Assembly: GCF_945952365.1 (NCBI RefSeq)
Contig: NZ_CAMFHX010000010.1
Location: forward strand, 1-64,000
Length of the DNA: 64,000 nucleotides
DNA from: an uncultured Cetobacterium sp.
GTDB lineage: Bacteria; Fusobacteriota; Fusobacteriia; Fusobacteriales; Fusobacteriaceae
Reading direction: 5' to 3'
Below are positions 34,005 through 41,375 of the stretch, piece by piece; within the stretch, counting starts at the first letter, position 1; each line of letters starts with the position of its first letter. The position numbers and the translations under genes were made by a program. The notes under the pieces were generated by a model, which worked only from the letters and a program-made list of their open reading frames with translations, did not search any database and was not told the origin of the DNA.

Positions 34005-34986
34005 ATCCAGCCTCCTTAAATATCATTCTATCTCTTTCAATTGTGCTTCCTGTCGTTGTTAGATAATTACCTGTAAGAGCTCCATTAACTCCTGAGTTTA
34101 CTCCAATAATTTCATAATCTCCTAAAAGTTGACGTCCACCTGCATATCTTATAAAAGTATTTGGTAAAATTAATCTATATATTGCTATTGTTTTTACAAC
34201 TTCTAAAGGTGTTAGCTCCTCTATTATTTCTAAGGCTAAAGGTGTGCCTTCAATAGGAGTCAAAATATTTATTGGAACTGAATCTACCTCCAACGCTTTC
34301 AATTCAAATGCCATTTCCACTCTATCCTTTTTAGTTTCACCCAATCCTAAAATACCACCAGAACAGACTTTTAAACCAGCTTTTTTAGCATTTTTACAAG
34401 TTTCAATTCTATCTTCATAAGTATGTGTCGTGCAAATTTCATCATAAAATTTTCTTGAAGTCTCTAAATTATGATGATACATCTGTACTCCTGAATTTTT
34501 AAGTTCTTTTGCTACTTCAAAATCTATTATTCCATGAGAAGCGCATAGATGGAGAGATGTTTCATTTTTCAACTCAACGTATATCTCTTTTAAACTTTCT
34601 AATTCACAACCTATATTTAAACCTCTTCCACTTGTAACTAAAGAGAATTTATCAACTAACTTTGTTTCCATATCTTTTGCAAGCTCTAAAATTTTATTCT
34701 TGTTCATCAAATCATATACATCTGCTGCTGTATTATAGTATGATGATTGAGCACAATATCTACAATCCTCTGAACAATTTCCTGATTTAGCATTAACTAT
34801 CGTGCAGAGATTAAATATATCCCCATGAAAAGTTTCTCTAATTTTATTTGCTCCATCTAAAAGAACCTTCAAACTATCTTTATCTTTTTCGAAATCATAC
34901 TCTATAAGTTCTATAGCTTCTTCAAAAGTTATTTCACTTTTTCTTTCTAAAATTCCATCTATTATTTTCTTTATAAATTTTTTCAT
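33988..34986 (-). CDS. bioB: Biotin synthase
   Basis: 332 residues, a radical-SAM enzyme. CSEDCRYC (C71, C75, C78) binds the [4Fe-4S]/SAM cluster, and YHHNLETS, YEDRIETCKNAK, CSGGILGLGET and RYAGGRQ are the other biotin-synthase motifs, including ligands of the sacrificial second cluster. It inserts sulfur into dethiobiotin. It is the first gene of the operon, behind a promoter with a BirA-like operator; GAGGTG precedes the ATG. Confidence 0.97.
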   Translation of the reverse strand: MKKFIKKIIDGILERKSEITFEEAIELIEYDFEKDKDSLKVLLDGANKIRETFHGDIFNLCTIVNAKSGNCSEDCRYCAQSSYYNTAADVYDLMNKNKILELAKDMETKLVDKFSLVTSGRGLNIGCELESLKEIYVELKNETSLHLCASHGIIDFEVAKELKNSGVQMYHHNLETSRKFYDEICTTHTYEDRIETCKNAKKAGLKVCSGGILGLGETKKDRVEMAFELKALEVDSVPINILTPIEGTPLALEIIEELTPLEVVKTIAIYRLILPNTFIRYAGGRQLLGDYEIIGVNSGVNGALTGNYLTTTGSTIERDRMIFKEAGFEFKR

Positions 34987-35020
34987 ATTTCACCTCGGAT
35001 AATTTTATTTCATGTTAACC

Positions 35021-35049
35021 ATTCTATTCTACAAAAATAAAAATGTCAA
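35021..35049 (-). promoter_or_regulatory. Promoter of the biotin operon
   Basis: On the minus strand TTGACA (35049-35044), a 17-base spacer and TAGAAT (35026-35021). It points at bioB. Confidence 0.8.
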
Positions 35050-35076
35050 CTTTTTTTATTTTTAAAGTTTACATTT
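35041..35076. promoter_or_regulatory. BirA-type biotin operator
   Basis: AAATGTCAAC (35041-35050) and GTTTACATTT (35067-35076) are inverted half-sites matching at 9 of 10 positions with 16 bases between. This is close to the TTGTTAAC-like half-sites with a wide spacer bound by the biotin repressor BirA. It overlaps the -35 box, as expected for repression by biotin. No birA is in the window. Confidence 0.7.
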
Positions 35077-35146
35077 TACAGATATTAGACATTTTCAATT
35101 TTATTTGCTAAAATAAACTACAAGAATACTTATCAGGAGAGAACTT

Positions 35147-35581
35147 ATGAAAAAAATACTAGGAATTTTACTTTTACTTTTAACAACATCATTATTTGGA
35201 ATGAACAGCGATTATGAAGTTATTCTAAATCTTGTCAATATCGAAAGAGAAAATAGAGGTATCGAACCTTTAAAGCTAAATCCAACTTTAAATGCTCTTG
35301 CTAAAATTAAATCTGATGATATGCATCACAATCAATATTTTAGTCACAATTCACCTATATATGGTTCGCCATTTGATTTAATGGAAAAACATAATGTACA
35401 ATACATGACTGCTGGTGAAAATATTGCAAAGGGACAAAACACACCGGAATTTGTTATGAAGTCATGGATGGATTCACCAGGTCATAGGAAAAATATACTA
35501 AACCCTAAATTTAAAGAGATGGGTGTTTCAAGAGATGAGTTTGGAAATAATATTTGGACACAGATGTTTATTGGAAGTTAA
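35147..35581 (+). CDS. Secreted CAP-domain (SCP-like) protein
   Basis: 144 residues: a Sec signal peptide (MKKILGILLLLLTTSLFG) and a single CAP domain with LNLVNIERENRG, HHNQYFSHNSP, TAGENIAKG and WMDSPGHRKNILNP. The two His and the Glu of the CAP cavity are present. It is like bacterial YkwD proteins; the function is unknown, perhaps binding of cell-envelope ligands. It is divergent from bioB across 160 bases. AGGAGAG precedes the ATG. Confidence 0.88.
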   Translation: MKKILGILLLLLTTSLFGMNSDYEVILNLVNIERENRGIEPLKLNPTLNALAKIKSDDMHHNQYFSHNSPIYGSPFDLMEKHNVQYMTAGENIAKGQNTPEFVMKSWMDSPGHRKNILNPKFKEMGVSRDEFGNNIWTQMFIGS

Positions 35582-35696
35582 CTAATAATAACAGAAGCTA
35601 TAAATTTTCAAAGTTAGTAATCTCTTATTTTTTAAATTTCTATCCATAAAATATGATATAATAAAATAGATATATAAAAATGATGAGGTGAAAAAA

Positions 35697-37349
35697 ATGG
35701 ATAAGAAAAAGTTACCTGTTGGAATAGACAACTTTAAAAAAGTAATAGAAAATGACTATTATTTTATTGATAAAACAATGTTTATAGATGAATTATTAAA
35801 TAAAAAATCTGAGGTAATATTACTACCTAGACCTAGAAGATTCGGAAAAACTTTAAATATGTCAATGCTTAACTATTTTTTTAATATAGAAGATAAAGAG
35901 ACCAATAAAAAACTATTTGATAATTTATCTATTTCTAATACAGATAAAATGAAGTATGCTGGAGAATATCCAGTTATATATATAAGTTTAAAAGATATAA
36001 AGGTTAGTAGTTGGATAGAGTGTTTTAGTGCCTTAAAAAATTTAATTAGTAACCTATTCCAAACTAAAATATATATTAGAGAATCTTTGAATGAAATTCA
36101 AAGAAAAAACTTTAATGATATTTTAATGAAAAGTGAAAATGCAGATTATTCAAATGCTTTAAAAGATTTGTCTAGCTATCTAGAGAGTTATTATAAAAAG
36201 AAAGTAATAATTTTAATAGATGAATATGATACACCATTGGTAACAGCTCACTCACAAGAATACTATGATGAAGCTATATTCTTCTTCCGTAATTTTTTGA
36301 GTGCAGCATTAAAAGGTAATCCATATTTAGAACTTTCAGTTCTTACAGGAATATTGAGAGTAGCAAAGGAAAGTATATTCTCAGGTTTAAATAACCTTAC
36401 AGTATCTACAATTTTAGATAGTGACTTTAACTATTTTGGTTTAACTGTAGAGGAGGTCGAAGTAGCTTTAAAATATTATAAATTAGATTATGAGTTAGAA
36501 GATGTCAAGAGATGGTATAACGGATATACTTTTGGAGAGAAATTAGTCTATAATCCGTGGTCTTTAATTAACTTTATAAATAAAAATGCCTTAGGACCTT
36601 ATTGGATAAACACAAGTGATAATGCTTTAATAAAGCAGTTACTTGATAAAAACGATTCTAAAATATTGGATGATTTAAAAGCTGTTTTTAGCGGAAACGA
36701 AATAGAGGAAGTAATTACAGAAAATATAGTATTTTCAGATTTAGAAGATGTGGATACAATCTGGTCATTGATGCTATTTTCAGGCTATTTAACATATGAT
36801 AGATTTGAAATTTCAGATATAACAGAAGCAAAGACATATTTCTTAAAAATTCCAAATTATGAGGTTAAATCATTTTTTAAAAACAGCTTTATAAAGCAGT
36901 ATAGTCATGGTAAAACAGCTATGTATTTTAAAATGCTTGAAGATTTGTATAAAGGTGATATTGAAAGATTCCAGTATAAATTTAAAGAATTATATTTATC
37001 AGCTGTAAGTTATCATGATGGTGGAGATAGCGAAAAGTATTATCATCACTTTATGCTTGGACTTCTATTAACGTTAGGAGATAAATACATAATAACCTCT
37101 AATAGAGAAAGTGGTTATAGAAGATATGATATAGCCTTAGAACCAAAGGATAAAAAAAATTATGGATTGATATTTGAGTTTAAAATAGGAGATAAAAACA
37201 GTATCTCTGAGAAAGCTAAAGAAGCTTTAACTCAAATAAATGAAAAAAAATATGATATATCTATGAAAAATAATGGTGTATTGAAAATTATAAAAATAGG
37301 AATGGCTTTTAGTGGAAAAGATGTTGCTATTGAAAGTGAAATTGATTAA
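35697..37349 (+). CDS. AAA-ATPase-like protein with C-terminal PD-(D/E)XK nuclease domain
   Basis: 550 residues of the family common in anaerobes (AAA-ATPase_like plus DUF1703). The N-terminus has VGIDNFKKVIENDYYFIDKT, a variant P-loop RPRRFGKT and Walker B ILIDEYDTPL. The C-terminus has a degenerate endonuclease site (GLIFEFKIGD, then KEALTQINEKKYD). These proteins are often multicopy and are suspected to be mobile or conflict-related, with no proven role. The ATG at 35697 is chosen because GAGGTG lies 6 bases upstream; the frame reaches a GTG at 35688. Its codon use is more purine-rich than its neighbours, hinting at transfer. Confidence 0.85.
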   Translation: MDKKKLPVGIDNFKKVIENDYYFIDKTMFIDELLNKKSEVILLPRPRRFGKTLNMSMLNYFFNIEDKETNKKLFDNLSISNTDKMKYAGEYPVIYISLKDIKVSSWIECFSALKNLISNLFQTKIYIRESLNEIQRKNFNDILMKSENADYSNALKDLSSYLESYYKKKVIILIDEYDTPLVTAHSQEYYDEAIFFFRNFLSAALKGNPYLELSVLTGILRVAKESIFSGLNNLTVSTILDSDFNYFGLTVEEVEVALKYYKLDYELEDVKRWYNGYTFGEKLVYNPWSLINFINKNALGPYWINTSDNALIKQLLDKNDSKILDDLKAVFSGNEIEEVITENIVFSDLEDVDTIWSLMLFSGYLTYDRFEISDITEAKTYFLKIPNYEVKSFFKNSFIKQYSHGKTAMYFKMLEDLYKGDIERFQYKFKELYLSAVSYHDGGDSEKYYHHFMLGLLLTLGDKYIITSNRESGYRRYDIALEPKDKKNYGLIFEFKIGDKNSISEKAKEALTQINEKKYDISMKNNGVLKIIKIGMAFSGKDVAIESEID

Positions 37350-37363
37350 ACCCATAAAAAATT

Positions 37364-37392
37364 AAGAGGCTAGATAATCTAGCCTCTTTTTC
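37364..37392. terminator. Bidirectional terminator
   Basis: AAGAGGCTAGAT (37364-37375) and ATCTAGCCTCTT (37377-37388), followed by TTTTT on the plus strand. It serves the AAA gene and the converging mrp gene. Confidence 0.85.
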
Positions 37393-37403
37393 GTTTCCTT
37401 ATA

Positions 37404-38231
37404 TTATATATTAATTTTATTTAATATATTTGTAGTAATTGGATTAAAAATAGTGTTTATCTCTTCTTTATTAGCTTCGTATCCATCTACAGAAAGATTA
37501 CATATGCTAGAAATCATCGGAAGCTCTCCTAAAAGTTGTAAATTATTTTCATTTAAGAAATTCGTTGCCTCTCCATTAAATAACTTTATTTTAGTTTCAC
37601 ATCCTGGACATACAACATAACTCATATTTTCAACTACTCCGATTACATCTACATTCATTTGATTTGCCATTTTAACAGCTTTTGCAACAATCATTGATAT
37701 CATATCTTGTGGTACTGAAACCATTACAATTCCATTTAATGGAATTGATTGCATAACCGTAAGTGCTACATCCCCTGTTCCTGGTGGCATATCTATAATT
37801 AAATAATCTAGCTCTCCCCAGATAACATTCTCCCAAAACTGTTTAACAGCTCTTCCTATAATTGGACCTCTCCACAATACAGGATCATTTTCATTTTCAA
37901 CTAAGAAATTTAAAGAGATTACTTTTATTCCATCTTTTGTTAATACTGGATAAATATCATTACCTTTTCCTCCAGCTCTCTCTCCACTTAATCCTAATAA
38001 TCTTGGAATACTTGGTCCTGTAATATCAGCATCCATTATTCCTACTTTGTATCCTTGATCCGCTAATTGTTTTACTAATAAAGTCGAAACTGTAGATTTA
38101 CCTACCCCACCTTTTCCACTCATAACACCAATTACCTTTTTTATTTTATTTGCAGGGTGATTAGTTATCCCACAACTTGAAGATTCTTTTGAGCACGATC
38201 CTTTTGATGGACATGAATTACAACTTGACAT
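37404..38231 (-). CDS. mrp: Mrp/ApbC-type P-loop iron-sulfur carrier
   Basis: 275 residues with a deviant Walker A MSGKGGVGKST near residue 40, DADITGPSIP, IIDMPPGTGD and a C-terminal CPGC pair. Mrp proteins bind and pass on [4Fe-4S] clusters as homodimers. A Cys-rich N-terminal tail (SSCNSCPSKGSCSKESSSC) precedes the domain and may bind another cluster. The start is placed at ATG 38231, 8 bases after GGGAG; an in-frame GTG lies 9 bases upstream. Confidence 0.9.
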   Translation of the reverse strand: MSSCNSCPSKGSCSKESSSCGITNHPANKIKKVIGVMSGKGGVGKSTVSTLLVKQLADQGYKVGIMDADITGPSIPRLLGLSGERAGGKGNDIYPVLTKDGIKVISLNFLVENENDPVLWRGPIIGRAVKQFWENVIWGELDYLIIDMPPGTGDVALTVMQSIPLNGIVMVSVPQDMISMIVAKAVKMANQMNVDVIGVVENMSYVVCPGCETKIKLFNGEATNFLNENNLQLLGELPMISSICNLSVDGYEANKEEINTIFNPITTNILNKINI

Positions 38232-38442
38232 TTTTGTCACTCCCTTTATCTATAGAATTAAAAATTATTCTCTTTTATATAAACATATTTTAGTATAGTT
38301 TATCTCGTTTGTCAACTTTATTTAATGTGATAACTTTATTACCCATAAATTGAATATCGATAGTTTATATGATATAATATCTCAAAAGAATACAAAACTA
38401 TAACTAAACTTACTATTACAAAAAAATTAAAAGGATAATTCT

Positions 38443-39039
38443 ATGAATATAATCGAAAAAACAAAAGAATATGTAAAAAATAAATTAATTAATGAAAAAA
38501 CTGGTCATGATTGGCAACATACACTTAGAGTTCTAGAGAATGCCAATAGAATTTCTGCAAAAGAAAGTTCTCAAATTGATTTTACAGTTATACAACTAGG
38601 AGCTCTTTTCCATGACGTTGCCGATCATAAATTTGGATATTCAGATACTGATCGAAAAAATATTATTACATCATTTTTACTGAACACTTCCTTAACTAAA
38701 CAGCAGATTGAACATATTATATATATAGCTAATAATACTTCTTTTAGCAAAGGAATAACTTTAAAAACTTTAGAAAGTAAAATAGTTCAAGATGCTGATC
38801 GTTTAGATGCTTTAGGAGCCATTGGTATCGCTCGAACTTTTACTTTTGGGGGCGCTTTTCAACGAGAAATTTATAACCCTGAAGAAATGAATGATACTAT
38901 CTCTCATTTTTATACTAAACTTTTAAAACTAAAAAATTTGATGAATACAGAAGAGGGGCGGATTGAAGCTGAAAAAAGAGACAAATTCATGAAGGATTTC
39001 TTAAAACAATTTTATTCAGAAATATCTACAACTACTTAA
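38443..39039 (+). CDS. HD-domain phosphohydrolase (YedJ/PqqF-like group)
   Basis: 198 residues with the HD metal site: H in GHDWQHTLRV, HD in ALFHDVADHKF and D in VQDADRLDALG. Enzymes of this set are small metal-dependent phosphohydrolases of unknown, probably nucleotide, substrate. AAAAGGATAATTCT precedes the ATG. It is alone in its unit with a terminator after it. Confidence 0.85.
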   Translation: MNIIEKTKEYVKNKLINEKTGHDWQHTLRVLENANRISAKESSQIDFTVIQLGALFHDVADHKFGYSDTDRKNIITSFLLNTSLTKQQIEHIIYIANNTSFSKGITLKTLESKIVQDADRLDALGAIGIARTFTFGGAFQREIYNPEEMNDTISHFYTKLLKLKNLMNTEEGRIEAEKRDKFMKDFLKQFYSEISTTT

Positions 39040-39042
39040 TTT

Positions 39043-39075
39043 AAAAGACTTCCCTGTTCAAGGAAGTCTTTTTTT
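39043..39075. terminator. Bidirectional terminator
   Basis: AAAAGACTTCC (39043-39053) and GGAAGTCTTTT (39062-39072) followed by T-runs. Confidence 0.85.
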
Positions 39076-39661
39076 ATTTTTTTATTCTATTTAAAATTCT
39101 ATTTTTCAATTCAAAATCTTTATCTATTTTTTTATTGGTCACCCTTTCAGAAATAGATGTATTTCCATAACGAGAAATATCTTTCATTTCACTCTGCGTA
39201 AGAGAGTTTGTTCCTTTTGAAATCAACTCTTGAAAATATTTTTTATTCGCAATAAACTCTTTTATACAATCTTCATCTTTTGTAGAAAAAAGGTTATAAA
39301 AACCACTTATGTATATACTCGGTATTTCATAAGGATTTACATTTGGAATAAACATAATTTTGGCATTAGATCCTCTTGTTATATGATGAATCTTTTTATC
39401 AGGTGATTCCCAAACAGCAAAAACCTGTTTTTCAAAAATAATATCTGACTCTAAAATTGAAACTCCATATACAATTTTTCCACCGTGTAAATCAATATAT
39501 TTTGTAACTGTTTCAAAAGAATCATTAACATCATATTTTTTTATTTGTATATCATTATCAGTTAAATTTCGAGTCAAAAAAATATAATCTTTATAGTCTA
39601 TAAATTTTTCTAACTCACTACAAACAACTTCTGGACAGTTTAATTTTGAATAAGATCTCAT
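39074..39661 (-). CDS. Hypothetical protein, 195 aa
   Basis: The central part, YIDLHGGKIVYGVSILES followed by AVWESPDKKIHHITRG, resembles a small family of uncharacterised bacterial proteins in which this 'HGG..yGW.iwe..' segment recurs. I cannot name a function. There is no signal peptide; the C-terminal third is charged and helical. The ATG at 39661 is chosen because TTGGAGG lies just upstream; the frame extends 12 bases to a TTG. Confidence 0.6.
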   Translation of the reverse strand: MRSYSKLNCPEVVCSELEKFIDYKDYIFLTRNLTDNDIQIKKYDVNDSFETVTKYIDLHGGKIVYGVSILESDIIFEKQVFAVWESPDKKIHHITRGSNAKIMFIPNVNPYEIPSIYISGFYNLFSTKDEDCIKEFIANKKYFQELISKGTNSLTQSEMKDISRYGNTSISERVTNKKIDKDFELKNRILNRIKK

Positions 39662-39741
39662 AACTTCCTCCAAAAAATCAAATATTTTTTGATTTTACTT
39701 ATAGTATAACCTTTATTCAAACTATTTACAACAAATGATTA

Positions 39742-39765
39742 AAATAAATAAATAAATAAATAAAT
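39742..39765. repeat. AAAT tetranucleotide microsatellite
   Basis: About five tandem AAAT units lie upstream of the antiporter gene. Repeat-number change could in principle tune the promoter, but in such AT-rich DNA it may be chance. A separate inverted pair, CATATTATT (39805-39813) and AATAATATG (39854-39862), lies between it and the gene. Confidence 0.4.
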
Positions 39766-39899
39766 TGTAGGAAAGTTTTCACAAAGGTTGTATAAGCGAG
39801 TGGGCATATTATTTTATTTCTTATTAAAATGAAAATACAAAGATGGGTAGTAGAATAATATGACCAAAAATAAATTTCTCTAAAAGGAGGAGAAGAATT

Positions 39900-41360
39900 A
39901 TGGCAACAGAAAAAAAACTAGGCGTTATCACTTTAGCAGGACTTGTTATAAGTGCTATGATTGGTGGTGGTGTATACAATCTACCTCAAAATATGGCTCA
40001 ATCAGCTTCTGCTGGAGCTATAATAATAGCTTGGGTTATCACAGGTTTAGGTATGTGGTTTTTAGCAAACACATTCAGTATTCTATCTGATGTAAAACCA
40101 GAAGTTACATCAGGAATTTATGGGTATGGTGAATCAGGATTTGGAAAACTAATGGGATTCCAAATTGCATGGGGATACTGGATATGCAACATTTTTGCAA
40201 ATGTTGGATATGCAATCCTTCTAATGGATTCATTCAACTATTTCTTCAATCCATACTTTAAGGGTGGAAACAATCTACTCTCAATTATTTGTGGTTCTTT
40301 AGTTATCTGGATTATGTATTTCGCTGTTTTAGCAGGTGTTAAACAAGCTACCTTTATCAATAATATTGGAGTTGTTGGAAAATTAATACCTCTACTATTA
40401 TTTGTTTTTATTCTAATTTTTAAATTTGATTTTTCAGTTTTTACAACTAATTTTTGGGGAAAAGATGTCATTCCAAGTCTTATGGACAAAGATTTAGGTG
40501 GACTTTTCCCTCAAATAAAAAGTACTATGCTTGTAACACTTTGGGTATTTATTGGAATCGAAGGTGCTGTTGTTATTTCAAGTAGAGCAAATTCACAAAA
40601 AGATGTTGGTAAAGCAACAGTTATTGGATTCTTAGGATGTTTAATTATGTATGCCTTACTTTCTTTACTTCCACTAGGAATTTTATCCCAAGGTAAAATT
40701 TCTACTATGTCTCCTCCTTCAACAGGACCTATTTTGAGCACTGTTATTGGAAATTCTGGAAACTGGATAATGAATTTAGGAGTTATTATTGCTCTTTTAA
40801 GTTCTTGGCTTGTTTGGACAGTCATGCTTGCTTCTTTACCTTTTGAAGCGGCTAAAGATGGAACATTCCCAAAAGTTTTTGCTACTGAAAATAAAAATGA
40901 ATCACCTTCATACTCTTTATTAGTTTCATCTATTCTTATGCAACTATGTATGATTGTAGTTTATTTTTCTAATAACGCTTGGAATTTAATGCTTAGTATA
41001 ACTGGTGTTATGATTCTACCTTGCTATTTCATCTGTACACTGTACCTATGGAAAATGTCAAAAGCAGATGGAGAATTTCCAAACGCTTCTCCTATAAGTA
41101 GAGAAAAAGCTCTTTTAACTGGAGTACTTGGTAGTATCTATGCTGCTTGGTTAATCTATGCTGCTGGTTTAAGCTATTTCTTAGTTGCTGCTATCATTTA
41201 TGCTTTAGGAATTCCTGTGTTCAGAAAAGCTAGATTAGAAAGTAATGACGGTAAACCAATTTTCACTCATGGAGAAAAAATATTTGCAGCTTTAATAATC
41301 GTGAGTGGAATAGTTGGAGTTTTTTATACAATTGCAAATTACAAAGTTTTACTTGGATAA
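39900..41360 (+). CDS. Basic amino acid antiporter (ArcD/AdiC group, APC superfamily)
   Basis: 486 residues and about 12-13 membrane helices. The start LGVITLAGLVISAMIGGGVYNLPQNMAQ and the GFGKLMGFQIAWGYWICNIFANVGY segment are those of arginine:ornithine-type antiporters. Followed 15 bases later by an arginine-decarboxylase-type gene, it most likely swaps external arginine for internal agmatine, consuming a proton per cycle. AAAGGAGGAG precedes the ATG. An ornithine- or lysine-related exchange is the alternative. Confidence 0.88.
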   Translation: MATEKKLGVITLAGLVISAMIGGGVYNLPQNMAQSASAGAIIIAWVITGLGMWFLANTFSILSDVKPEVTSGIYGYGESGFGKLMGFQIAWGYWICNIFANVGYAILLMDSFNYFFNPYFKGGNNLLSIICGSLVIWIMYFAVLAGVKQATFINNIGVVGKLIPLLLFVFILIFKFDFSVFTTNFWGKDVIPSLMDKDLGGLFPQIKSTMLVTLWVFIGIEGAVVISSRANSQKDVGKATVIGFLGCLIMYALLSLLPLGILSQGKISTMSPPSTGPILSTVIGNSGNWIMNLGVIIALLSSWLVWTVMLASLPFEAAKDGTFPKVFATENKNESPSYSLLVSSILMQLCMIVVYFSNNAWNLMLSITGVMILPCYFICTLYLWKMSKADGEFPNASPISREKALLTGVLGSIYAAWLIYAAGLSYFLVAAIIYALGIPVFRKARLESNDGKPIFTHGEKIFAALIIVSGIVGVFYTIANYKVLLG

Positions 41361-41375
41361 AAGGAGGTTATTTTT

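Noticed and set aside
39742-39862. AAAT repeat and inverted repeat as a phase-variation switch
   Set aside because: The repeat is short and in AT-rich DNA; there is no evidence that it overlaps a promoter.
40238-40825. Minus-strand open frames within the antiporter gene
   Set aside because: They mirror a strongly conserved transporter; no ribosome binding sites or family resemblance.
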